Part shown: positions 25,949 through 34,767 of the stretch, in pieces
How the letters are laid out: every line of letters begins with the position of its first letter
How positions within the stretch are numbered: position 1 is the stretch's first letter
DNA from: Arachidicoccus rhizosphaerae
GTDB taxonomy: Bacteria; Bacteroidota; Bacteroidia; Chitinophagales; Chitinophagaceae
DNA length: 64,000 nucleotides
Direction of reading: 5' to 3'
NCBI RefSeq assembly: GCF_900107765.1
Contig: NZ_FNQY01000005.1
Coordinates: 1 to 64,000, forward strand
The notes under the pieces: model-generated
The model's database searches: none
Seen by the model: the letters and a program-made list of their open reading frames with translations, nothing else
What the model was told of the DNA's origin: nothing
Position numbers and translations under genes: made by a program

Positions 25949-28312
25949 TTATAATCTCGGATCCCGCTGATAATGGATGTTAAATTCTTTGGGCGGCGTC
26001 TTTCCCAGCAGATTTTTTACAAAATAATCCCAGCGACGACGCATCATATACGTACTATATTCTCCGTATCCATGCCGGCTGTTAGGGAAAACAATCAGGT
26101 CAAAGTCTTTGCCCGCTTTTTCAAGCGCTTCCACCACCAGCAGGGTATTGGAAGGCGGCACATTATCATCTGCCAGACCATGTACCAATAGAAGCTTTCC
26201 TTTTAATTGTCCTGCATATAATTCATTGGCCTGGGCGGCATAATCTGAATGTTGTACCAGTCCATTATAGCGTTCTCCCCAATCGGCCTCATAGTTTCTG
26301 TTATCGTGGTTGCCAGATTCTGCAATCCCCACCTTAAAGAAATCCGGATACTTAAACATGGCAGCTGCAGTGGCAAATCCTCCGCCGGAGTGGCCCCAGA
26401 TACCGACTTTATTGGTATCAATATATGGACGTTCTGCCGCAAGCTGCCGGATGGCAGCTATCTGGTCCGGCAATGTATTGGTTGCCATATGACCGTAGCT
26501 CATATCATGGAACTGCTTGGTTCTGTTCGGATTGCTGGATCCCTCCAGCTGCAATACTATAAACCCGAGTTCTGCCAGGGATTGATTATCATTTCTGGAA
26601 GCGGTAAATGACCAGCCTCCTACACTTCCTCCCTGCGGACCGGGATAGATATAATCAATAATAGGATATTTTTTATTGGGATCCAGATGTGTTGGCAGAT
26701 ACAAAAGACCATACAAATCGGTTTTACCGTCGGCAGCCTTTACTGTTATCGGAGTAATGGGTTTCCAGCCTACCGCTTTTAAGCGTTCCACTCCGGCAGT
26801 TTCTAATTTAACTGTCTTTTTCCCGTCCAGAGACCTGAGTAAAGTTACAGGAGGTATATTGGGCTGGGAATAGGCATCTACATAATATTTTTCATCAGGG
26901 CTAAAGTAAATAGAATGATTGCCCACTTCCGGCGTTAAAATCTTAAAATCCTTGCCATCCATACCTACCGTACAAAGCTGGGCAAAATATGGATTCTCTT
27001 TTTGAAGGCCGACGGCCATAAAATACAGCTTCCGGTTTTTCCTGTCTACCTTTTTCAGATCGGTTACAATGTAGTTACCCGCTGTAATGGTATTTTTCAG
27101 CGCACCTGTTTTGGCATCATACAAATACAAATGTCCATAGTTATCTCTTTCGGAAAACCAGATAATTTCACCTGTTCCGCTTAAGTATCGCCAGTTAATC
27201 GCATCCCAGCCGGACTCAAACTGGGTAGGGACCGTTTCCTGGAAAATTTCCCGTACCGCTCCCGTGGAGGCATCTGCCATTCTGACCTTTTCGATTTTAT
27301 GATCTCTGGAAGTGGAGACAAAGGCCAATTTGCTGCCATCTTCACTCCACTCAATATCATTCATCCTGCCATCGTTGCTGATATTATCACTTAAAGTGGA
27401 TCTTCTGGGGTCGGCCGGAACATCCAGCATCACCACCTTGGGTTGATCTACATACACGACACATCGGTGAATTTTAAAAATAGCCGTATCTCCTGGCAGT
27501 TCATACTTCCATGCTTCCAGTTTCGGTGCTCCGACATTTGTGGAAACCAGGTACATATCATGGACATTTCTCTGGTCTTGTTTATAAGTTGCTACTTTTT
27601 TAGAATCCGGCGACCAGGTAACGACTGCTCTGTCACTATGGACCCAGCCGGCATTGTCCGTACTATACCCAAAATCTTTGATACCATCTGTGGTCAGCTG
27701 CGTTTCTTTACCATCCACCAGGCTTCTGACCCATAGATTATAATCCCTGATAAAAACCTCTTTGGCTTTATCAGGAGAGATAACCCCAGGTTCTTTTTGC
27801 AGAGGGCCATGCCTGCGATCTGTTTTTATTCCATCCGCCTGGACACCAGCTGAGAGTGCTTTTTTATTGATATCGTAATTCCACATCTGCCCTTTATAAG
27901 CAAATTCGATTGATTTCAGATCATCCGAGAATTGTATGGTCTTAAGCGGCAGCCTGTCCGCATTCATATTATCTCCCGTCTTAGCAGTTAACTGGCTGGC
28001 CAGATTCCCGGCATCAAAAGCCGGGCTTCGGCTGCCTTTTTGCGCATCCACGATCACAAATTCGCTTCCTTTATCTGTTAAAATACGGTACCAGAACTGA
28101 TGGGTTCCTCTTATCCAATTGGGCCGGACATCCGACCGGTCCACATATTGATTAAGATTATATCCCAGAAACTGTTCTGCCCTCTGGTAATCTTCTACAG
28201 TCAATACCTGGTTTTCAGCACCGGCTGTTTGTTCATTTACCTGAGCATGCACAACAGAGCCATTGATTGCTACGCCGCTTAAAATCAGCATAGCCAGTAT
28301 CGGTTTTAGCAT
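25949..28312 (-). CDS. S9 family serine peptidase (dipeptidyl peptidase IV-like), exported
   Basis: Probably removes N-terminal dipeptides from peptides in the periplasm. It has a signal peptide (...NGSVVHAQ), an eight-bladed DPP-IV-type N-terminal propeller, and a C-terminal alpha/beta hydrolase. The triad is visible: Ser in GIWGHSGGGFA, Asp in HGLADDNVP, and His in PNSRHGYGEYS. At 787 residues it is of DPP-IV length. A stand-alone gene; a second, distinct S9 enzyme is encoded at 40415-42595. Confidence 0.92.
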   Translation of the reverse strand: MLKPILAMLILSGVAINGSVVHAQVNEQTAGAENQVLTVEDYQRAEQFLGYNLNQYVDRSDVRPNWIRGTHQFWYRILTDKGSEFVIVDAQKGSRSPAFDAGNLASQLTAKTGDNMNADRLPLKTIQFSDDLKSIEFAYKGQMWNYDINKKALSAGVQADGIKTDRRHGPLQKEPGVISPDKAKEVFIRDYNLWVRSLVDGKETQLTTDGIKDFGYSTDNAGWVHSDRAVVTWSPDSKKVATYKQDQRNVHDMYLVSTNVGAPKLEAWKYELPGDTAIFKIHRCVVYVDQPKVVMLDVPADPRRSTLSDNISNDGRMNDIEWSEDGSKLAFVSTSRDHKIEKVRMADASTGAVREIFQETVPTQFESGWDAINWRYLSGTGEIIWFSERDNYGHLYLYDAKTGALKNTITAGNYIVTDLKKVDRKNRKLYFMAVGLQKENPYFAQLCTVGMDGKDFKILTPEVGNHSIYFSPDEKYYVDAYSQPNIPPVTLLRSLDGKKTVKLETAGVERLKAVGWKPITPITVKAADGKTDLYGLLYLPTHLDPNKKYPIIDYIYPGPQGGSVGGWSFTASRNDNQSLAELGFIVLQLEGSSNPNRTKQFHDMSYGHMATNTLPDQIAAIRQLAAERPYIDTNKVGIWGHSGGGFATAAAMFKYPDFFKVGIAESGNHDNRNYEADWGERYNGLVQHSDYAAQANELYAGQLKGKLLLVHGLADDNVPPSNTLLVVEALEKAGKDFDLIVFPNSRHGYGEYSTYMMRRRWDYFVKNLLGKTPPKEFNIHYQRDPRL

Positions 28313-28740
28313 ATGATAATTGTTATTACTTGATTTAGTGCCGCTAAGTTAGTTAAAAAACATAGCCTTCCAAGTCAAAAACTACTACTCGTTATTATGC
28401 ATTCGTTTGCGTTAAAATTTCAAATGGACGAACATGGAATGGACCGGTACAAAACCTGTTCATTTAATACATTGAAAATCAAAACTAATAATCACCAGTT
28501 TTTTCAGCAATCTGCAATCTGTTCCCTGTCCAAGAAATGCATGTTCAAACTTGGGATTTTCTTGCATAATTTATGACTGCATCTATCCTATCTGACTCCT
28601 TATTTCCTTACATTTGAGTTATAGATCTTGCAGCCATTGATTGTCTTGTGGGAGTAGATGTTTAATTAATTTCAATTGTCTGAATTTAAACAATACTAAA
28701 CAGTCAGGATTGGCCCCGAGACCGAGCGTAAATAATAAAT
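28313..28740. other. 428-bp divergent intergenic region
   Basis: No gene was recognised between the S9 peptidase (minus) and the glycan cluster (plus). TACATTTG at 28609-28616 could be a -7 box for the glycosyltransferase gene, but it lacks a visible -33 partner and would leave a leader of about 120 nt. Confidence 0.3.
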
Positions 28741-29775
28741 ATGAATAAAAAAATAATATTGGGATTGCCTGCGATATTCGGTTTGGGACATTTAATAAAA
28801 GAGAATTTACAGTATCTGGGGTTTGAAGTGATCGATATCAGTTTTGATTATCGTCATTTTAAATATAAGAATATATTTGATAGACTTACCAACCTTTTTT
28901 ACAAAACTATTTTAAAAGATAAATCCTATAAGGATAAGCTTCGTTTTGCAGCTTATCAGCAAACAATAAAGGAAAATTTAGACGCCGTTACAGGCAGGGT
29001 TGATTATGCATTTATTATCAGGCCGGATACTTATGCGGAAGAAATCTTACAATTAATCAAAGGCAAAACGGACAAACTTATCGGTTACCAATGGGACGGC
29101 ATACAACGGTTTCCCTGGATTGAGAATTTCATTCCTCTCTTTGACCGTTTTTTTGTTTTTGATCCTGAGGATACGCAATTTGCGAATTTACAACTGCCTT
29201 ATCTAGGTAATTTCTACTTTACACTGCCCAGATTGATTCAAAACCCTGCACCTAGCCAAAACCTAGCTTATTTTGTGGGCACCTACAGCAAGGAACGCAT
29301 TGAAATCCTGTCCCAACTGCATTCCCTTTTAAGTAAAACAAGGTTACAGATCAGCATGCATATGTATTCAAGAAAAAAAAGAACGCTCCCTGCCGATCAG
29401 CAATTCATTGATTTAACGACCCGTACCCTTAGCTATGAACAGAATATAGAAACCGTTAAAAATGCCTTCTTATTAATCGACATCACAGTGGACTGCCATA
29501 AGGGATTATCTCTTCGTTTTTTTGAAGCGCTCTGCTTTGACAAAAAACTAATCACGAACAACCCTGATGTACAATATTATGAATTCTACCATCCGGATAA
29601 TATTTTTATTTATGGAAAAGATGAATTAAGCCAGTTCGAATCATTTATTCGTAAGCCTTATCACACCATTGACCATAACATTAAACAAAAGTACAGTTTT
29701 GACAACTGGATCCGTTACGCCCTGGATATACATCCGCATATACCTATCGCCCTGCCCCTAATGACAAATGATTAA
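28741..29775 (+). CDS. Glycosyltransferase-like protein, LPS/capsule type (CgeB-like)
   Basis: A 344-residue cytoplasmic protein with two Rossmann-like halves. It starts KKIILGLPAIFGLGHLIKENLQYLGFEV; the C-terminal half has LSLRFFEALCFDKKLITNNPDVQYYEFYHPDNIFIYG, which is typical of nucleotide-sugar-binding segments in GT-B transferases of LPS and capsule clusters. Donor and acceptor are unknown. It is the first gene of the surface-glycan cluster and overlaps the convergent sulfotransferase gene by 4 bp at its stop. Confidence 0.7.
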   Translation: MNKKIILGLPAIFGLGHLIKENLQYLGFEVIDISFDYRHFKYKNIFDRLTNLFYKTILKDKSYKDKLRFAAYQQTIKENLDAVTGRVDYAFIIRPDTYAEEILQLIKGKTDKLIGYQWDGIQRFPWIENFIPLFDRFFVFDPEDTQFANLQLPYLGNFYFTLPRLIQNPAPSQNLAYFVGTYSKERIEILSQLHSLLSKTRLQISMHMYSRKKRTLPADQQFIDLTTRTLSYEQNIETVKNAFLLIDITVDCHKGLSLRFFEALCFDKKLITNNPDVQYYEFYHPDNIFIYGKDELSQFESFIRKPYHTIDHNIKQKYSFDNWIRYALDIHPHIPIALPLMTND

Positions 29776-30638
29776 GGCTGGTCTTGGGTTAATTTGCTGA
29801 ATACCGGCACATAACCTTGCAACCAGCTCTGTAATGCTGCGGCTTCATCAATCAACCCTTTGTTTTTTATAAATGGTTCCAGATTTAGCACCTTGCTCTG
29901 AAGTTTCTTTTTAAACAACTGCTGATAAGGTAAATACTGTAAAGCGTCCAAGCCCCACTTATCCTTCATTGAATCAAATATTTCCTTGCTGTGATGCATT
30001 AGAGACGCCTGATCCACCACCATAAACTGCCCTTCAGGGAGGGTCTGGATTAATTTTTTAACCTGCTGATTATATAGCAGCCAGGTCTTCAAAAAATGTT
30101 CGGCCCATTTTTTTTGTAACAGGTTCATCCGTCTTTTCTGTTTGAACCGGACCCAGATCCATTTATGGATACCCTTTTTTGCCGCATATTTATTTTCTGT
30201 CCGTTTATAAATTCTGGAAATTAAGGAACCGGCAACGGTCATATAATCTCTGATAACAATCAGATACACGGCTCCCGGTAATATTTTCTGATATTCATCT
30301 AAAAACAGACAGGTCCTGGGTTCTTTCCACCCCCATAATGCCTGACCGGCATTCTTATGTTTTATAATTTCCAGGATCTGCGCTCTCTCCTTTTCACTAA
30401 AGGATTTTGGCATGGAGGTTACCAGGCCATTAAAATGGAGTCCGCCACGGGTGAGTACCTGCTTATGAAAATCCAAAAAGTCCTCATCTTCATAATGACC
30501 TTCCTTATTGCCTACGCTTGCGCCCAGCAACCGCGTACCTACATGTAATCCACATTTATGAAGCCATTGGGCCAATAAAGAAGTCCCGGACCGGTGCATG
30601 CCGGTAATCACTATTGCCTGGCTTTGATTATTGCCCAT
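29772..30638 (-). CDS. Sulfotransferase family protein
   Basis: Expected to move sulfate from PAPS to a hydroxyl of a glycan or lipid. It has the 5'-phosphosulfate-binding loop VITGMHRSGTSLLAQWL near the N-terminus and a downstream LIVIRDYMTVAGSLISR segment like the 3'-phosphate-binding motif; WGWKEPRTCLF lies between them. There are no membrane helices in 288 residues. Its start overlaps the stop of the APS kinase gene by 11 bp, so donor-making and donor-using enzymes are translationally coupled. The acceptor is not known. Confidence 0.88.
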   Translation of the reverse strand: MGNNQSQAIVITGMHRSGTSLLAQWLHKCGLHVGTRLLGASVGNKEGHYEDEDFLDFHKQVLTRGGLHFNGLVTSMPKSFSEKERAQILEIIKHKNAGQALWGWKEPRTCLFLDEYQKILPGAVYLIVIRDYMTVAGSLISRIYKRTENKYAAKKGIHKWIWVRFKQKRRMNLLQKKWAEHFLKTWLLYNQQVKKLIQTLPEGQFMVVDQASLMHHSKEIFDSMKDKWGLDALQYLPYQQLFKKKLQSKVLNLEPFIKNKGLIDEAAALQSWLQGYVPVFSKLTQDQP

Positions 30639-31167
30639 TCAATTCTTTTTGTTGTAAGATAAATTCCAATAATTCCTCAGAGGATTCCTTGATGCTGTTT
30701 AAATCAGTATGTAAATGCAGATCCGGATTCAGCGGCTTTTCAAACGTGTCACCTACTCCCGTCAGATTAGGTAATTTATCAGGATCTCCGTCCGGCAAAA
30801 AAGCTCTTTTATACAATCCTTTTGTATCTCTATGCATTAAAACCTGCAAGGGACAATCCACAAATACGGTTTTAATCCGTCCCGGATATAGTTTTTTTAG
30901 TCCCTGACGTACCTCTCTGTAGGGATGAATCGCACTGATAATTGCAACCATTCCCTTTTTTGAACATTCAGCAGCTACTTTGGTAAGGCGACGAAGATTT
31001 TCAAAACGATCCTCTTTTGAAAATCCTAAGTCTTTGCAAAGTGTTTTTCGGTATTTATCTCCGTCAATTACTTCTACCGCTATCCCTTTTTTTTCTGCCA
31101 AACGCTTAACCGCCAGGGCAAGTGTCGTTTTTCCTGCCCCGGATAATCCGCAAAATTGAATAATCAT
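30628..31167 (-). CDS. cysC: Adenylylsulfate (APS) kinase
   Basis: Phosphorylates APS to PAPS. The 179-residue P-loop protein shows Walker A GLSGAGKTT (residues 7-15), the family block VIDGDKYRKTLCKDLGFSKEDRFENLRR and the substrate loop AIHPYREVRQ, then TKGLYKRAF. Two variations are visible: DGDN is DGDK, and the usual ISP(F/Y)R is IHPYR. No ATP sulfurylase (CysDN/Sat) is in the window, so APS must come from elsewhere. Placement beside a sulfotransferase points to glycan sulfation rather than assimilation. Confidence 0.9.
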   Translation of the reverse strand: MIIQFCGLSGAGKTTLALAVKRLAEKKGIAVEVIDGDKYRKTLCKDLGFSKEDRFENLRRLTKVAAECSKKGMVAIISAIHPYREVRQGLKKLYPGRIKTVFVDCPLQVLMHRDTKGLYKRAFLPDGDPDKLPNLTGVGDTFEKPLNPDLHLHTDLNSIKESSEELLEFILQQKELNGQ

Positions 31168-31273
31168 ATAGTTCCCATTTGTTCTTCACTAATATAAATG
31201 TATAACAGGTTTAAAACAAATTATATTCCAAAAATATTCAATATTAGTTTTTTATCCCATGACCAGAAGTTTG

Positions 31274-32308
31274 TCAAGCCAACAGCGCTTCCCAAAAATC
31301 ATAATTAATATACTGAGGCTCTGTTAATTGTCCTGTCCGGACAAAGCATTTTTGCAGCACTGATAAAGCAATAAGATCTTCTGTTTTTCTGTTTTTAAAT
31401 TGCTCAATATACTGATGAGCATGCTGGATAATGGCCTCTGCCTCCGTAGGATGATCGATATAATATTGTAAACGCTCCTCTAAATCAGAAAAGTCGCTTT
31501 TAATCTCACTATAATGGTAATCAGCTATCAGCCTGCCTTCCATAAACCAGGTTTCATAAGTCGGTCTGGGCATAACGGCTATAGAATTCGTTGACATAGT
31601 CCATTTTAGGTTGGTGGCTACGTCATTGCCTTCTATGGCCAGAATAAATTTATATTGTAAGTGTTCATATAAAGAGATTTTGGGTTTTATCCATAACGGC
31701 GGGATATCCGCATTTTTTGAAATGGTCCCTGCATCACAGAGTGGAGATCCGAAATACATGCGCATAAAATCATAACGATGCGGCTTACCGGCAATAGCCA
31801 ATCTAAAAATAGCTTTGTTCATTTTATCTTTAAAAGGAATAGCATCTTTTAAAAATACAAAATGTCGTATTTTATCCAGATTCAGGATGACTGACTGTTG
31901 ATTGTCTCCTGTAACCGGCCTGCTTTTGACAATGGAAGCTATGACGGGCACCTTCGTTACATCCCCTTGCAGATACCGCCATTTTAATGCTCCTGAGAAC
32001 CATCTGGTATATTCATAAGTATCAAAAAAGTAGACGGATTTTAAGGCACGCTTAAATCTATGCTCCTTTAACGGCTTTAGTTCCGGCGGCAACCCATCCT
32101 CGTTCACAAAAGAAAGTTTATTGTAATAATTCACTCTTTGTAAAATATAATCCGCTTCCGGATGATCTTCCAAAGTAGCCAGCTTTTTTTGCAACTTCTT
32201 TTGATGGAAGCTCCCCCCGATATTATAGCGTATGATCCCCTTCAGATAATAAACCAGTCTGCTTGGTTTATTATGCAGGATCCTGTTTAAAAAGTTCATC
32301 TCTTTCAT
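31274..32308 (-). CDS. Glycosyltransferase family 90 (CAP10/LpsA-like)
   Basis: A 344-residue cytoplasmic protein. The C-terminal block YKFILAIEGNDVATNLKWTMSTNSIAVMPRPTYETWFMEGRL is the signature region of GT90 (CAP10, LPS-modifying, POGLUT-like) enzymes, and RMYFGSPLCDAG fits the upstream part. Such enzymes add pentose or hexose to LPS or capsule. It is upstream of cysC by 106 bp on the same strand. A weak TAATTTTG box lies at 32367-32374 (minus) about 60 bp before the start, with a TTTG only 16 bp further up. Confidence 0.85.
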   Translation of the reverse strand: MKEMNFLNRILHNKPSRLVYYLKGIIRYNIGGSFHQKKLQKKLATLEDHPEADYILQRVNYYNKLSFVNEDGLPPELKPLKEHRFKRALKSVYFFDTYEYTRWFSGALKWRYLQGDVTKVPVIASIVKSRPVTGDNQQSVILNLDKIRHFVFLKDAIPFKDKMNKAIFRLAIAGKPHRYDFMRMYFGSPLCDAGTISKNADIPPLWIKPKISLYEHLQYKFILAIEGNDVATNLKWTMSTNSIAVMPRPTYETWFMEGRLIADYHYSEIKSDFSDLEERLQYYIDHPTEAEAIIQHAHQYIEQFKNRKTEDLIALSVLQKCFVRTGQLTEPQYINYDFWEALLA

Positions 32309-32613
32309 TTTGCTTTCTCCAAGTCCATTCGAAAATCGGGGTGCTGAACCTCTCCCGTTGATCCCGCAAAATTAATTTCGACCTGAATAGCAAAATATCC
32401 GTTATACGCAATTAACAAAGCAACACAATAGCTTTTTAAATATCTAAACACTCTCCAACCATTGTTTTAAAGGATCTGATTCGCTATCAGGATATAAATC
32501 AACCATATCTGTTATTTTTAGCATTTTTCGAAACTTTTAGAATAAGCCCTTATTTAGCAGTAAATTAGCTGATTTTAATATTTTTTTACGCCTTAAACGC
32601 CCCCTTCCAATAA

Positions 32614-32763
32614 TTACCCTTTGATATCAAAAAAAACCGTAATTTTACCGTCCTGCTCAAAAAAGCGGGTGAAGGAGATGGCTTTTGCAATCTCCGCTAG
32701 TTTGTGGCCAGGTTTTCCATAAAAAAGACAGATCGGGCCATTATTATCTAAAAGCAAGCGCAT
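32614..32763 (-). CDS. Possible small ORF of 49 residues, or gene remnant
   Basis: In the 453-bp gap between the GT90 gene and the next plus-strand gene, the minus strand reads an intact 49-residue frame from ATG (32763) to TAA: MRLLLDNNGPICLFYGKPGH, then a KLAEIAKAISFTRFFEQDG segment, ending KITVFFDIKG. The composition is protein-like and the stretch is richer in G and C than the AT-rich spacer to its left. Its ATG overlaps the ATG of the divergent gene. I do not recognise the family; it may be a genuine small protein, a degraded gene end, or chance. The remainder of the gap (32309-32613) shows nothing coding. Confidence 0.3.
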   Translation of the reverse strand: MRLLLDNNGPICLFYGKPGHKLAEIAKAISFTRFFEQDGKITVFFDIKG

Positions 32764-33835
32764 GATGGATTATAAATTTTTAATTTATACCTCATACAGT
32801 TACGGCATCCCCATTGGCCGTCCACTGGAACTTGAAATCCTTAAAAGAGGATATCAGGTGCGCTGGTTTAGCTATATCCCGGAAACCAAATCACATCTGC
32901 CAAAAGGCAGCCAGCTTCTAGAAAGCATTCAGGAAGTCGTCAGTTATGACCCGGATATTATTTTATCCATTACCGATTATGTACCTGATTTTCTTTCCGG
33001 ATTAAAAGTCCAGGTTTTTCATGGGTTTAACCCGGCCAAAAGATCAGAAGATGATCATTTTAATATCCGTGGTTTTTACGACCTCTACTGCACGCAAGGC
33101 CCTTCCACCACGCTCAGATTTCAAGAAAAACAAAAAGAAGATCCTCATTTTGAGGTCGTTGAAACCGGCTGGCCTAAAATGGATCCTTTATTTGAGAAAG
33201 CAGAAGAAAAGTCGGGTTCTTTGCCCGTCATTTTAATTACGTCCACTTTTAGTCACCGCCTAAGCCTTGCTTTAAGAGAGGATGTACTGGAAGAAGTAAA
33301 AAGGTTGTCAGAGACCGGCAAATATCAGTTTATCACAGTACTGCATCCCAAGCTGCCCCAGCAGACCGTTGCAAAATGGCAATCGCTGATGGGGCCTTAC
33401 TTTACTTATTATGACACCACAGACCTGATTCCATTATTCAAACGAGCAGACATCATGCTCTCTGACACAACCTCCGCCATTCAGGAGTTTATGCTGGCAG
33501 ATAAGCCCATCGTAACATTCAGACACAGAAGGCCGAACGATTGTGTCCTGAATGTGGAAGAGGTACAGGAGCTGGAAGCCGCACTGGACCTTGCGATCCA
33601 GCGTCCCCAGAAGCAGTTGGCCGCCATCCGTAAAGAAGCGGATCTTAATCACCCTTACAGAGACGGGCAAAGCAGCGCGCGTGTAATAGATGCCTGTATC
33701 GCCTCCCTGCATAAGGACAAATCCCACCTAAAGAAAAAATCACTCAATATTATCCGAAAATATAAAATCAGGAAATTATTACAGTACTATCCTTTAAAAA
33801 CTTATCGCAGACCAGCCTATAGACCCAAACAATAG
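32762..33835 (+). CDS. CDP-glycerol glycerophosphotransferase-like protein
   Basis: A 357-residue GT-B-like protein. The C-terminal half contains DLIPLFKRADIMLSDTTSAIQEFMLADKPIVTFRHRRP, the nucleotide-binding region shared by CDP-glycerol glycerophosphotransferases (TagB/TagF) and UDP-GlcNAc 2-epimerase-like folds, preceded by FITVLHPKLP. It lies in the glycan cluster, 86 bp before a GT2 gene in the same direction. It may transfer a polyol phosphate or a sugar; which one is not readable. Two ATG codons occur in tandem at the start. Confidence 0.75.
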   Translation: MMDYKFLIYTSYSYGIPIGRPLELEILKRGYQVRWFSYIPETKSHLPKGSQLLESIQEVVSYDPDIILSITDYVPDFLSGLKVQVFHGFNPAKRSEDDHFNIRGFYDLYCTQGPSTTLRFQEKQKEDPHFEVVETGWPKMDPLFEKAEEKSGSLPVILITSTFSHRLSLALREDVLEEVKRLSETGKYQFITVLHPKLPQQTVAKWQSLMGPYFTYYDTTDLIPLFKRADIMLSDTTSAIQEFMLADKPIVTFRHRRPNDCVLNVEEVQELEAALDLAIQRPQKQLAAIRKEADLNHPYRDGQSSARVIDACIASLHKDKSHLKKKSLNIIRKYKIRKLLQYYPLKTYRRPAYRPKQ

Positions 33836-33921
33836 AAATAAGAAATAAGTATTTGATGGAAATAAGCGAGGGATGACAGTGGTCTGTTCTGTATATTTTT
33901 TCATTAAAAAATCCGCCTTTT

Positions 33922-34764
33922 ATGGAACTGTCCGTTATAATCAGCAGCAGCAACCAAGACGTCAACTGTTTAAATAGGACTTTAACCGGATATGCTAATC
34001 AAAAATTCAGCGATTTTGAACTGATTTTGGCTGGCCTGCCCCCCAATCAAGCGGTCAAAGATTTATTAAAGTCATTCAACCGAGTTTTCCACTCCATTAA
34101 AATCCTGGAACCGGCAACAAATATGGCAGCCGTCCTAAATGAGGCTATTCAGCAAAGTGAAGCAGATTACCTGGTATTTACCAAATCCAACTGTATTCCC
34201 AGAAATGACTTTCTGGAAATCCACCATCAGCGTAAGGAAGAGACATTTTTTTTATCGGGCGGCCATTTCAGATTACCCCCCTCCATTTACCAAGACCTGC
34301 AGCTGGACCATATCAACCAGCAGACCTGTTTTGAGCTCAGATGGCTGAAGCGGCAGGGACTGAAGTTTTCCCTAAAAAATCAGCAATTGTCCAAAAACAA
34401 GATCAAGTCTAATATTATCAATGCGTTGCTGCCGGGCAAAGCCGTCTGGAATCCGCATAACGTATCTTGCTGGAAGAAGGACCTGTTGGACATTAACGGC
34501 TTTGATGAACAAATCACAATGCAGGCCGATCAGGTAAAGGATCTTTCACAGCGGCTGCAAAACAATGACATTAAGGGCATCAAAGTGCACTTTAACGCCA
34601 TATGCCTGCATTTGAATCAACAGGATATTCAAAAGCCGGCCGGCCTGAACTCTGCCCAGCCCGCTTTAAAAACAATTCGGACCGGCAAACCCGCCTGGAC
34701 CAATTATGGCATTTATAAAGGACAACCCGTGAGAGTTCCTTACACGGAGCTGGATCAGGGCTAG
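33922..34764 (+). CDS. Family 2-type glycosyltransferase
   Basis: A 280-residue GT-A protein starting ELSVIISSSNQDVNCLNRTLTGYANQKFSDFELIL, the classical GT2 opening. Next come AAVLNEAIQQSEADYLVFTKSNCIPRNDFLE (the DxD position reads TKSN, so the metal motif is atypical) and a C-terminal VWNPHNVSCWKKDLLDINGFDEQ block that matches acceptor-side motifs of chondroitin/LPS polymerase-like GT2 enzymes. Its stop is 3 bp from the convergent stop of the kinase-like gene. Confidence 0.75.
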   Translation: MELSVIISSSNQDVNCLNRTLTGYANQKFSDFELILAGLPPNQAVKDLLKSFNRVFHSIKILEPATNMAAVLNEAIQQSEADYLVFTKSNCIPRNDFLEIHHQRKEETFFLSGGHFRLPPSIYQDLQLDHINQQTCFELRWLKRQGLKFSLKNQQLSKNKIKSNIINALLPGKAVWNPHNVSCWKKDLLDINGFDEQITMQADQVKDLSQRLQNNDIKGIKVHFNAICLHLNQQDIQKPAGLNSAQPALKTIRTGKPAWTNYGIYKGQPVRVPYTELDQG

Positions 34765-34767
34765 GCT

